Positions 43,328 to 51,157 of a stretch of DNA of 64,000 nucleotides are shown here, piece after piece; position 1 is the stretch's first letter, and every line of letters begins with the position of its first letter. The DNA is from CAXXOK01 sp001604115 (GTDB lineage Bacteria; Bacillota; Clostridia; Christensenellales; Aristaeellaceae), in assembly GCA_034928535.1 (NCBI GenBank), contig JAYFOV010000022.1:124001-188000 (forward strand), read 5' to 3'. Below the pieces are notes generated by a model. It was not told the origin of the DNA and made no database searches. It saw nothing but the letters and a program-made list of their open reading frames with translations. Made by a program: the position numbers and the translations under genes.

Positions 43328-44095
43328 TCAGCAATCCCCCTTCCCCAGATAGGCTTCGATGACCTCCGGGTTGTTCCGTACCTCGGCCGGCGTACCCACA
43401 GCAATGGTTTTGCCAAAGTTCTGCACATGGATATACTGCGAGATGTTCATGACCAGTTCCAGCCTGTGTTCAATGAGCAGGATCGCAAACCCGATGTCGT
43501 GGGACAGGCGCTGGATCAGCTCCGTCAGTTCTCCCACCTCTACCGGGTTCAGGCCTGCGGCCGGCTCGTCCAGCAGCAGCACTTTAGGCTCACAGGTAAG
43601 CGCCCGGGCGATCTCAAGCCGCCGGCGGTGTCCATAGGACATATTTTCCGGTTTTTCTTTAGCGTAGTTCTCCAGCCCAACCACCTGTAAATAATGCATA
43701 CAGATCTCATGGCCGCGTTTTTCCTCAGCAAAACGCTTGGGCAAAGGCAGCAGCGAGCCGGGCACTCCGTAGTTGCTCTTGGGGTCGAAAGCGCACATAA
43801 CATTGTCCAACACATTGAGCCCTTTGAAAAGGCGAATATTCTGGAACGTGCGCCCCATGCCCTGCAAGGTGATCTCGTGCTGCTCCAATTTGGTCACGTC
43901 TTTGCCATCCAGCAACACGCTTCCCTCATCCGCAGTGTAAATGCCACTGATCACATTGAAAATGGTTGTCTTGCCCGCGCCGTTGGGGCCAATGATGCCA
44001 TGGATTTCGCCCCGGTTTGCTTCCATCGAAAAATCCTGAATGGCTTTGACGCCACCGAAGCTCTTATAGATGTGATTGACTTTAAGTACAGGCAT
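43328..44095 (-). CDS. livG: HAAT-type ABC transporter ATPase, LivG-like
   Basis: A 255-residue ATPase with Walker A 'GPNGAGKTTIFNVISG', 'MGRTFQNIRLFKGLNVLDNVM', signature 'SYGHRRRLEIARALT' and Walker B 'VLLLDEPAAGLNP'. The ATG directly abuts the livM stop codon. Confidence 0.92.
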   Translation of the reverse strand: MPVLKVNHIYKSFGGVKAIQDFSMEANRGEIHGIIGPNGAGKTTIFNVISGIYTADEGSVLLDGKDVTKLEQHEITLQGMGRTFQNIRLFKGLNVLDNVMCAFDPKSNYGVPGSLLPLPKRFAEEKRGHEICMHYLQVVGLENYAKEKPENMSYGHRRRLEIARALTCEPKVLLLDEPAAGLNPVEVGELTELIQRLSHDIGFAILLIEHRLELVMNISQYIHVQNFGKTIAVGTPAEVRNNPEVIEAYLGKGDC

Positions 44096-44974
44096 TTATG
44101 CCACCTCCTTGGGCTGCTTGGCGCGGTTCCCCCTGGCGACAATGCGCTTGAGGTTGGCGGGCGTAAGCTCCCATTCACCCAGCAGACCAGCAGGCTTGAA
44201 GTTGATGATCAGCAGCACCAGCACAGCATAGATAATCGCACGGTAGTTTTGAAGGAAGCGAAGAACCTCCGGCAATCCGGAAAGCACAAAGGTGGACAGA
44301 ATCGAACCTGTCAGGCTGTTCACACCGCCAAAGAATACCATAATAACCCATTCCGCGCTTTTTTTCCAGCCAAAGAGGGACGGATCCACATACGCGGTAT
44401 AAAAAGCATACAGGCATCCGCCGTAGGCTGTGACCGCCACCGAGATCAGGAATGCAATCATTTTAACCTTGGGCACATTGATGCCCATGGATTTGGCTGC
44501 CAGTTCATCGCTGCGCACTGCAATGCACTGCCGTCCGTACTTGGAGTTTTTGAACAGCATAATGAAAGCGATCACCACCACTGCGGAAATGAGTGCGATA
44601 GGCAGGGTGGTTTCTTTGGGGATCCCCGTCAAGCCGGATGCGCCGCCCGTGAGCGCCGTTGCACGGTTGAGCAGCGCTGTAATGGCCTCGCCAAAACCCA
44701 GGGTCACCAACGAGATATAGTCCCGACGCAGGCGCACCGTCGGCAGCCCCACCAGAAAACCCACAAGCACCGCCAGCACCACGCCGGCCGGCCACGCCAA
44801 AAGGATCGGCACGCCTAGGCGCGTGACCAGTAGCCCTGATGTATAGGCGCCGATGGCCATAAAGGCTGCCTGTCCAAGGCTGAACATGCCCGTCATACCG
44901 GTGAGCACAAACACACCGGCCACACTGACCACCGTGATCAGTATTTGCGTTAAAATATGGGTGTACAGCGACAT
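44096..44974 (-). CDS. livM: HAAT-type ABC transporter permease, LivM-like
   Basis: A 292-residue membrane protein with about eight helices and 'SLGQAAFMAIGAYTSGLL', 'GLPTVRLRRDYISLVTLGFGEAI' and 'SKYGRQCIAVRSDELAAKSMGIN' family markers. It precedes livG without a gap. Confidence 0.92.
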   Translation of the reverse strand: MSLYTHILTQILITVVSVAGVFVLTGMTGMFSLGQAAFMAIGAYTSGLLVTRLGVPILLAWPAGVVLAVLVGFLVGLPTVRLRRDYISLVTLGFGEAITALLNRATALTGGASGLTGIPKETTLPIALISAVVVIAFIMLFKNSKYGRQCIAVRSDELAAKSMGINVPKVKMIAFLISVAVTAYGGCLYAFYTAYVDPSLFGWKKSAEWVIMVFFGGVNSLTGSILSTFVLSGLPEVLRFLQNYRAIIYAVLVLLIINFKPAGLLGEWELTPANLKRIVARGNRAKQPKEVA

Positions 44975-44987
44975 TTGCCAGCCCTCC

Positions 44988-45860
44988 TTAAGCCTTTTCC
45001 TGAATGTTGGAGCCCGAGATGCCCTGCGGGCGCACCAGCAGGAAAACCAGCATGATCAGGAACGTGAATACCGGCGCATACCCTGATCCAATGGTCGAGA
45101 TGAGCGATGTTTCCACGATGCCAAGAAGCATCGCGCCAATGACGGCGCCCGGCAAGCTGCCCAGCCCACCGATGACGGATGCGATGAAACCCTTGACCAC
45201 CAACGAGCCCAGCGTGGGATACAGCGTATAGTTAATGCCCAGGAACACACCGGCCAGGCCGGCCAGCGCCCCTGAGATGATGAACGCGAATTGGATGGTG
45301 CGCGTAACGTTGATGCCCATCAGGCTCGCGGTGTCACGGTCAAAGCTCACCGAACGCAGCGCGCGTCCCAGTCTTGTCCGCTGCACCACAAAGGCCAGCA
45401 CCAACAGCGCAAATGCGCTGATGCCAAAAATGATGATGTCCGATTGCGAAATGACCATGCCGGCCAACTTGAGCGGCTTGCCAAAAAAACGGGGATAATT
45501 GTAGAAGTTCGCGCCTACCAGCAGCACGACGATTCCCTCGAACAGCGTGCCAAGCGTAATGGAAGACACAAAGAAGTAGATCGGCGATGTATTGCGGATC
45601 AAAATGCGCCGAAAGGCAACAAATTCGCCAATGAGCGCGACCACCGAACCGGTTGCGACCGCGACCAAAATGGTCGGCAGCAGTCCCCAACCGCTTTCCG
45701 CCGCAATAAAATAACCCATGAAGGCGCTCAGGGTCATCAAGGCACCGTGCGAAAAATTGGAGAACTTCAACACGTTAAAAATCATGGAAAACCCGGTTGC
45801 AATCAACGCATATACGGAACCCAACGCAATGCCGTTGATGATGTACTGCAATATCTGCAT
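44988..45860 (-). CDS. livH: HAAT-type ABC transporter permease, LivH-like
   Basis: A 290-residue membrane protein: 'ILQYIINGIALGSVYALIATGFSMIFNVLKFSNFSHGALM' at the N-terminus and 'FIASVIGGLGSLPGAVIGAMLLG' are typical of LivH. Start 'MQILQYI' has GGAGG seven bases upstream. Separated from livK by hairpins. Confidence 0.92.
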   Translation of the reverse strand: MQILQYIINGIALGSVYALIATGFSMIFNVLKFSNFSHGALMTLSAFMGYFIAAESGWGLLPTILVAVATGSVVALIGEFVAFRRILIRNTSPIYFFVSSITLGTLFEGIVVLLVGANFYNYPRFFGKPLKLAGMVISQSDIIIFGISAFALLVLAFVVQRTRLGRALRSVSFDRDTASLMGINVTRTIQFAFIISGALAGLAGVFLGINYTLYPTLGSLVVKGFIASVIGGLGSLPGAVIGAMLLGIVETSLISTIGSGYAPVFTFLIMLVFLLVRPQGISGSNIQEKA

Positions 45861-45926
45861 GGATGCCCCTCCCATACACCCAGATTCATGACAAATCTGC
45901 GTATAAGCCTTAAAATTACTGTGGAA

Positions 45927-46009
45927 AGCCCTCCCCCGCCATGACTGATGAGGGAGGGCTGGCTGGTGTGGGGCGGGCGCGCTACGAACTGCGCAGCGCG
46001 CTGCTCCCC
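45927..46009 (-). terminator. Hairpins between livK and livH
   Basis: AGCCCTCCC / GGGAGGGCT (45927-45960) is followed by an imperfect GC-rich hairpin (about 45970-46009). Placed just after the binding-protein gene, they match the arrangement in the other sugar importer and would favour excess binding protein. Confidence 0.55.
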
Positions 46010-46048
46010 ACTCCGTGCCTTGAATATTCCGCCCTTCGGAAGGTCTGC

Positions 46049-47185
46049 TTAGTTAGCAGCGTAACGCTCCAGCATCACGGGAGTCACATCGTTATAGGTG
46101 AACATGACCATCTCCAGGCCGGTGGGCATATGCGTTGCGGGATCGATGGTGATGTTGCCGGTCAGACCCTTGTAGTCCGCAACCTTCTCCACGGCATCAC
46201 GCACAGCAACCGGATCGGTGCCAACGGTTTCAAAGATGCCCTTCAGGATGTTGGCCACATCATAGCCCAGGAAGAACTTGTTGGTGGCTTCAACGCCGGT
46301 CTTTTCCTTGACGTTGGCGACCATGTCCACAATGCTCTGCTCGGTGCCGTCGATGTTATTGATGAAGAAGATGTTATCGCAGGGCTCGCCGAACTTATCG
46401 TTGAAGGGCGGGCAAGCATCCAGACCGCAGATCAAAGCGCCTTCAAAGCCCAGAGCACGCGCCTGCTGCGCGATGAGGATCAGCTCTTGGGTATAGTTGG
46501 GCACAAAGAGCGCATCCACTTCCGCGTTGATGATCGGTTGCAGCAGGGTTTTGAAGTCCTTGTCGTTGGCGGTGTAGGTCACGACTTTCGCCACTTCCGC
46601 GCCACCGGTGGTCGCCGTCTCAATGAAAGGCGCCTGCAGGGACACAGAGTATGCATTGCCTTCATTGTAGATCACGCCAAACTTTTTGAAGCCGTTCTTG
46701 AGCGCATAGCTTGCCATGATGGTGCCCTGCTGCACAGCGTTGGGCTGGAAGGCAAACATGTTCTTGTAGGGGGTGCCGTCCGGCTTGATCTGGCATTTGG
46801 TGTCGATTGCAAAGCCCAGCACCGGCACATTGTTGTTTTCGGACTCGGGCGCGATAGCTAGTGCAATGTTAGCCACGGGCGGTCCAATGATGGCGCTCAC
46901 AGCATCGGTGCTCACAGCGCGGGTGTAGGCGTTGATGGCCTCGGTTACATCGCCCTTGGTATCATAGACGATCAGGTTGATCTGCTTGCCGCCAATGCCG
47001 CCGGCAGCATTGATCTCGTCCACAGCCCACTGTGCGCCAGCGGTAACCATGTTACCCAGGCTGGAAGTGGGGCCGCTGATATCCTGCAGACAGCCAACGT
47101 TGATGGTTTCACCCTCTGCCGCAGCCATTGCGGAAACAGACAGCAGCATCACCATTGCAAGGATCAGTGAAAGTACCTTTTTCAT
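46049..47185 (-). CDS. HAAT-type substrate-binding protein, LivK-like
   Basis: A 378-residue Peripla_BP_6 protein. Signal peptide 'MKKVLSLILAMVMLLSVSAM' is cut near 'AAA-EG' with no lipobox. The mature part opens with 'INVGCLQDISGPTSSLGNMVTAGAQWAVDEINAAGGIGG', the usual LivJ/LivK beginning; 'DTKGDVTEAINAYTRAV' and 'SAIIGPPVANIALAI' follow. The family binds branched-chain amino acids, amides, urea or aromatic and other carboxylates. It is the first gene of the 11-gene operon and lies behind a promoter flanked by two operators. Confidence 0.9.
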   Translation of the reverse strand: MKKVLSLILAMVMLLSVSAMAAAEGETINVGCLQDISGPTSSLGNMVTAGAQWAVDEINAAGGIGGKQINLIVYDTKGDVTEAINAYTRAVSTDAVSAIIGPPVANIALAIAPESENNNVPVLGFAIDTKCQIKPDGTPYKNMFAFQPNAVQQGTIMASYALKNGFKKFGVIYNEGNAYSVSLQAPFIETATTGGAEVAKVVTYTANDKDFKTLLQPIINAEVDALFVPNYTQELILIAQQARALGFEGALICGLDACPPFNDKFGEPCDNIFFINNIDGTEQSIVDMVANVKEKTGVEATNKFFLGYDVANILKGIFETVGTDPVAVRDAVEKVADYKGLTGNITIDPATHMPTGLEMVMFTYNDVTPVMLERYAAN

Positions 47186-47244
47186 GGATTTTTCCCTCCA
47201 TTTGTTTTTATGTCATGCGGGTTTCGCCCGCAAAACAATTCCAT

Positions 47245-47260
47245 TTGCAATCGATTGCAG
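47245..47260. promoter_or_regulatory. Putative LacI-family operator O1 (livK leader)
   Basis: TTGCAATCGATTGCAG contains a perfect 14-base palindrome TGCAATCGATTGCA. It lies in the livK leader, about 75 bases downstream of the likely transcription start and 60 bases before the start codon. Confidence 0.75.
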
Positions 47261-47338
47261 TTTTATGCGTTCAAAACGCCCGTTTATTTGCCTGCACTCG
47301 ACTATCTAATTTCTCGAAACATTCGTTATGATGGCCAA

Positions 47339-47367
47339 ACTATACCACAAGGGAGCATGGCCGTCAA
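47339..47367 (-). promoter_or_regulatory. Promoter of the liv-catabolic operon
   Basis: On the minus strand -35 TTGACG (47362-47367) and -10 TATAGT (47339-47344) are 17 bases apart. Operators lie on both sides, 167 bases apart centre to centre, which would allow repression by looping. Confidence 0.75.
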
Positions 47368-47411
47368 GTGTCCCCCATATCGAGTTCAGGGCTGCTTTTT
47401 TGTATCGCTGA

Positions 47412-47427
47412 TGAGAATCGATTGCAG
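47412..47427. promoter_or_regulatory. Putative LacI-family operator O2 (upstream of livK promoter)
   Basis: TGAGAATCGATTGCAG matches the operator core AATCGATTGCA with a poorer left arm. It lies about 45 bases upstream of the -35. Confidence 0.6.
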
Positions 47428-47465
47428 ACGCCCGAGCACGCATCCCCAAACATTGGCGACGGAAG

Positions 47466-48743
47466 TCATGCTTGCTCAGCGGTGAATCCCATCCAGTTTG
47501 CCAGCAATTCAAAATCCTTTACGACATCCTCAAAGCAGAACACCTGATGGCATCCCAACGCAGTCTTGATGTAACGGTCAAAGTCATCAAACTGCACATA
47601 CAGTTGCGTACGGCAACATTCTTCACGCGGGCCCGCCTCACCCAAGGCTCCCTGTGCCGTGTATGTGCCCCACACGCCGGAAATCCTGCATGCCGTCAGA
47701 CGCACACCGCTGGGCATTTCCACCTGTAACGATGCGCCAATGCCGCTTTCGTGATGATTGCGAAGGATGTAAGGACAATCCTGCTGGCCATCCACCGCCA
47801 ACGGGGCTGTGCAGTGCGAAAAATTGACCACCCCTTTGGGGTGCAGTCCGGGGTTGGCCATCCAAACCTTGGTATCCGTCAGCTGCTTGAGCATGAGCAT
47901 CGTTATGGCGCTGTCCATGTCCCCTTCGCAGGCGGCAATTTTATCCGTACAATCATTAATATAGCTGACCCCAAGGCAAGCATTGGTGCCCAGCGAAAGC
48001 AAATTGAAGCAAGCAATCGCCATGCCGTCTGCCTGATGGTTCTCCAGGGTCTTAAACAAGGCTGCAGTCATGCGGGATGCATTGAGCACATCCTCGCGGG
48101 TCGGTTCCACACACTGCTTCGCACCCTGCATATACTTGTCAAAGTAGGGCATTGCTTCGTCCGTCGTGATGGTGGCATACAAATCGGCGACTTCCTGCTG
48201 AGCGATTTGTTCCACCTCGATGCCGTATTTGCGATAATCATCCAGGTTACGGCTTACGCTGATGACCCACGGCTCCGATTCCCCGATGAGGATCAGTTTT
48301 TTCCCGCGCAGATTCATAAATGCCTGCAAGGTGCGCACCTGATGTGCAAGCTGGGTCGCATCCAGCGCAAGGGTTGCCTTGGCATGGCGTTTGCGCAGCA
48401 CGCTCCAACTGTCCATGAGCGTCGGCGCGGCATTGTTGCGTACCATGAGTACGCTGGTTTCCTGGCTGCAATTATCGAGGATGTAGGCGGCATACAACGC
48501 CACAGCGCCATATTTTTCCGCAGCGCGAAGGATGTCTTTCTGCACGGCGCCGCTCATGGGCACAATGATCAATGCGCCTTGGTCACACTTTGGCAGCATG
48601 TCCACACCGTCACCATCGACGATCAGATGGCATTCGTTCGCAATCGATTGCAGTTTGATGCAAATTTCTTGGTATGCACCTTCCAGTTGGGTACGGTCAC
48701 TCCAGTAACGGGAGGAGGCAAAGCAGGCCAGAATCTTTTTCAT
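47466..48743 (-). CDS. L-fucose/L-arabinose isomerase-related protein
   Basis: A 425-residue protein resembling the FucI/AraA-like isomerase family: 'MNLRGKKLILIGESEPWVIS' for the first Rossmann-like domain, 'ACFNLLSLGTNACLGVSYINDCTDKIAACEGDMDSAITMLMLKQLT' for the core (with Glu-x-Asp), and 'GVVNFSHCTAPLAVDG' plus 'NHHESGIGASLQVEMP' near the C-terminus, where the family has metal-binding His. AAGGAG lies eight bases before the ATG. Translated with the upstream aldolase-like gene (12-base gap). Probably isomerises an aldose-type intermediate, but the true reaction is unknown. Confidence 0.65.
   Translation of the reverse strand: MKKILACFASSRYWSDRTQLEGAYQEICIKLQSIANECHLIVDGDGVDMLPKCDQGALIIVPMSGAVQKDILRAAEKYGAVALYAAYILDNCSQETSVLMVRNNAAPTLMDSWSVLRKRHAKATLALDATQLAHQVRTLQAFMNLRGKKLILIGESEPWVISVSRNLDDYRKYGIEVEQIAQQEVADLYATITTDEAMPYFDKYMQGAKQCVEPTREDVLNASRMTAALFKTLENHQADGMAIACFNLLSLGTNACLGVSYINDCTDKIAACEGDMDSAITMLMLKQLTDTKVWMANPGLHPKGVVNFSHCTAPLAVDGQQDCPYILRNHHESGIGASLQVEMPSGVRLTACRISGVWGTYTAQGALGEAGPREECCRTQLYVQFDDFDRYIKTALGCHQVFCFEDVVKDFELLANWMGFTAEQA
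48640..48651. promoter_or_regulatory. Operator-like palindrome inside the isomerase-like gene
   Basis: GCAATCGATTGC is a perfect 12-base palindrome identical to the operator core, about 95 bases inside the coding region. It may be an auxiliary operator or chance. Confidence 0.35.
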
Positions 48744-48755
48744 GACAACATCTCC

Positions 48756-49646
48756 TTATTGGCGCTGGAGCAAATGAACCGCAAAACCGCCGATATCCTG
48801 GGTCAGGTAGTACAGGATCGCACGCCCGGACTCATCGTTCTTCCGGCTTGCCGGATCAAAGCTGAATCCCTTCTGTGTAGCATAGAACATGCCGCGCTGC
48901 AGGTGATGGGTCAGAATCCCGATGTGACCGTTGCGGCCTCTCCCCTGCGCCTTCATTGCCTCAATGGCACTGCCGGCATAGGCTGAGGCAGCTCCCTCTT
49001 GAAAGGGCAACCCCAGCAGTCGTGCAAACGTCATTGCCACAAGACACGCGTCCCCATCGTCCGCACAATTGATGCCCACATGGGCCAGCGCAAACCCGAG
49101 AGTTGCAACCCACCGCTGCTCGGCTGCCTTAGCAAATAGGGAAGCGGTTTCATGTGCAAACGAGACCGAATACCGTACCGCTAAAACACGTGGATTCATC
49201 AATGCAGCAGCATCTTCCTGCGCAGCAGAGGAACCATCCACGATTTGCCATGCATCCAGCGTTGGATCCCGCGCAGCCAGCCGGGCGGCATGCGCCACAC
49301 CGGATAAGACATCTACCGGTTGAGCTTCGTGCAGTGTTTCCCCCTCAGACACATGATCGATCACGATCACGGCACCTTCCGGCAAATGGCACGCCACAGA
49401 GGCAGGCACAGTCACCCATGCAGCTCCCGCCGCGATGGCTTGTCTGGCATATACTTCCTGCGATGTGCGGATCCCGACCAACAAATCCCGTGAAAAATTC
49501 GACGGGACGAGTATGGCGGTTGCAGCCTCGTCGTTGCATTCCAGTTCTGCGCAAGGGAAACCCGCCTCTTCCAGCGCCTGCAGCGCATCAGTTACCCAGG
49601 TCGAATCCCTTCCATGCACACACGGAAGCACTCCACTGTTTTGCAT
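48756..49646 (-). CDS. KDPG/KHG-aldolase-like protein with C-terminal VOC domain
   Basis: A 296-residue (ATG) protein. The first half aligns by eye with Eda: 'GVLPCVHGRDSTWVTDALQALEEAGFPCAELE' against 'VVPVI...AKALVAGGVRVLEVT', then 'LLVGIRTSQEVYARQAIAAGAAWVTVPA'. The segment that should hold the Schiff-base Lys (K-F-F-P-A in Eda) reads 'PVDVLSGVAH' with no Lys. The C-terminal ~110 residues ('LAHVGINCADDGDACLVAM...GHIGILTHHLQRGM...GGFAVHLLQRQ') are the VOC extension found on some clostridial KDPG aldolases. The ATG lacks a ribosome binding site; in-frame CTG at 49667 has GAAGGG six bases upstream and restores a family-like N-terminal helix. Confidence 0.7.
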   Translation of the reverse strand: MQNSGVLPCVHGRDSTWVTDALQALEEAGFPCAELECNDEAATAILVPSNFSRDLLVGIRTSQEVYARQAIAAGAAWVTVPASVACHLPEGAVIVIDHVSEGETLHEAQPVDVLSGVAHAARLAARDPTLDAWQIVDGSSAAQEDAAALMNPRVLAVRYSVSFAHETASLFAKAAEQRWVATLGFALAHVGINCADDGDACLVAMTFARLLGLPFQEGAASAYAGSAIEAMKAQGRGRNGHIGILTHHLQRGMFYATQKGFSFDPASRKNDESGRAILYYLTQDIGGFAVHLLQRQ

Positions 49647-49720
49647 CTGCGCCAGTTCGTATTGCAGAGGTTTCCCTTCTTTCCGGCGTTTTGGTTTTGC
49701 TCAGCGCCTCAGTTGTTGCT

Positions 49721-49749
49721 ATTGTAATTGAAATCGATTGCAATCACAA
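49721..49749 (-). promoter_or_regulatory. Promoter with LacI-type operator filling the spacer
   Basis: On the minus strand -35 TTGTGA (49744-49749) and -10 TACAAT (49721-49726) are exactly 17 bases apart, and the operator TTGCAATCGATTTCAA (49728-49743) occupies the whole spacer. Binding of a repressor here would exclude RNA polymerase. It drives the aldolase-like and isomerase-like genes. Confidence 0.8.
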
Positions 49750-49780
49750 TAGGCGGAAAGAAATTTTCCCTGATTTTCCA

Positions 49781-50158
49781 TCATTTTAATTCTCCGGTCG
49801 CTTCTTGTGCCCAATGATCCACCACCATTTTGGGGGCATACACAAACATCATGTGCAGGTCACTTTCTCCTGTATTCCTTAAACTGTGTGGTTTTCCGCT
49901 TTCAATGTACACCATATCCCCCGGCTTCATCGGCTGGGTTTCGTCCCCGATCCGCATCTCCCCCACACCTTGGAGCACGGTGTAGGTTTCTACTGTCACG
50001 TGCTCATGGGTGGGCACACTTCCGCCTGGATAAATGACCACATATCCTTGACAAAAATGCTCCCCATTGATGGCGCCATTTTCCCCCAACATTACGCGAG
50101 TGCGCCTGCCAGCAGGGAATTCCATCCCCTCGATGTCAAAAATGTTGATTTTTTTCAT
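49781..50158 (-). CDS. Single-domain cupin
   Basis: A 125-residue cupin. Motif 1 'PGGSVPTHEHVTVETYTVLQG' gives His, His and Glu ligands and motif 2 'PGDMVYIESGKPHSLRNTG' the last His, so metal binding is expected. AAGGAG lies ten bases upstream of the ATG. Separately transcribed, but under an operator of the same type as the aldolase-like operon. Small cupins in sugar-acid loci can act as isomerases or mutarotases (KdgF-like); that role is a guess. Confidence 0.82.
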   Translation of the reverse strand: MKKINIFDIEGMEFPAGRRTRVMLGENGAINGEHFCQGYVVIYPGGSVPTHEHVTVETYTVLQGVGEMRIGDETQPMKPGDMVYIESGKPHSLRNTGESDLHMMFVYAPKMVVDHWAQEATGELK

Positions 50159-50195
50159 TGGTTTTCCACTCCTTCTGTATGCTTGTCATGCCAAG

Positions 50196-50230
50196 ATACT
50201 AGCAAATGTGGTGATTGCAATCGATGTCTT
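50196..50230 (-). promoter_or_regulatory. Cupin promoter with operator over the -35 region
   Basis: On the minus strand TGCTAGTAT (extended -10, hexamer at 50196-50201) lies about 40 bases before the ATG. The operator-like TTGCAATCGATGTCTT at 50215-50230 (plus strand) has a good left arm and weaker right arm and covers the -35 position. Confidence 0.6.
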
Positions 50231-50480
50231 GTACATGCACGCATGTGCGATGCCTTCTCTTTTCATCGGCTATCCCGCTTTTGCTGTATGCGGGGATTAT
50301 ACCACGGCTGTCAAGCTGCATGCATCCTTAGGTGAGGAAACGTAGCAAGAATCAGCTATAGTTTTCTTGGTTGCCGGAGACCCGGAACATCCTTCAAGGC
50401 CACACTATATTCGCAGTCCTGCAAACATTTTGCTCGGTTTTGGCAGCGGATCGACAGGCTTCAAACAACAACGCCGACGA

Positions 50481-50509
50481 TTGAACTCCAAAGCGATATC
50501 GTTTATAAT
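50481..50509 (+). promoter_or_regulatory. Promoter of the small gene at 50625
   Basis: TTGAAC (50481-50486) and TATAAT (50504-50509) with 17 bases between. Transcription would begin near 50516, leaving about 110 bases of leader. Confidence 0.75.
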
Positions 50510-50531
50510 AATCGCTGGAGAGGTACCTGCC

Positions 50532-50565
50532 CATTTTGGATGGGGACGGTTGCCCCTCCAAAATG
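50532..50565 (+). promoter_or_regulatory. Stem-loop in the 5' leader
   Basis: CATTTTGGA-T-GGGG-ACGGTTG-CCCC-TCCAAAATG: nine perfect pairs, a one-base bulge and four more GC pairs. It begins about 16 bases after the predicted transcription start. It is not a terminator (no T-run) and could stabilise the message or bind a regulator. Confidence 0.55.
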
Positions 50566-50624
50566 CACCAATCAAGGCCGTGTGCTCCGAAAGCGACGGC
50601 TTGCAGCAGAAAGTTGGTTCACTG

Positions 50625-50864
50625 ATGGAAGAATATTTGCAACAGGTATATGAGGATGCTTTTGACAACGCATATGCACATTTTACCCTTCGCAAACAGG
50701 AAGATCCTGCATTTACCAAGGAATTCCTTCAAGGGTTACTGGACAGCCTGTATACCCGCCAAGGCAACAACTGGGATGGCCGTGGGCAAGCGAAGGATAT
50801 GATGCAAAGTGGCATGATCGCCGCGGCTGAACTCGTATTAACTGAATGGAGCCAAACCGCCTAA
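50625..50864 (+). CDS. Small acidic hypothetical protein
   Basis: A 79-residue protein 'MEEYLQQVYEDAFDNAYAHF' onward, predicted mostly helical. The frame is open upstream to 50367, but that part lies before the predicted transcription start and looks noncoding, so ATG 50625 is preferred although no strong ribosome binding site precedes it; an in-frame TTG at 50601 is the alternative. No family recognised. It is a single-gene unit with its own promoter, leader hairpin and terminator. Confidence 0.6.
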   Translation: MEEYLQQVYEDAFDNAYAHFTLRKQEDPAFTKEFLQGLLDSLYTRQGNNWDGRGQAKDMMQSGMIAAAELVLTEWSQTA

Positions 50865-50917
50865 TGCACCCTGCCCCTCGCAGGCAGGACAGAGCGCTTT
50901 TGCGCAGCAAAAAACCC

Positions 50918-50954
50918 GCCACTCATGCGCAACCGCATGAGTGGCAGGTTTTTT
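50918..50954. terminator. Bidirectional rho-independent terminator
   Basis: GCCACTCATGCG-CAAC-CGCATGAGTGGC (12 perfect pairs) is followed by TTTTTT at 50949-50954 and preceded by an A-run, so it can work in both directions. It follows the small gene. Bases 50955-51157 hold nothing recognisable. Confidence 0.9.
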
Positions 50955-51157
50955 GCATGGAATAAGCCATTGGAAGGTATGTTTGGTTTCAACCGGCCAA
51001 TTCCCAGTGAAAACCAGCGCCTCGCAGGCGATGGCCGCTTAACGCCTTGTCGGGCTTTGGCATGCCACTTTTTTTGGGGATGCCGCTGAGTGGGTTATGC
51101 GAGCAGAGACCCGGTACTCCCGCAATACGGATTGACATAATGTACTGGAGTCTGCCA

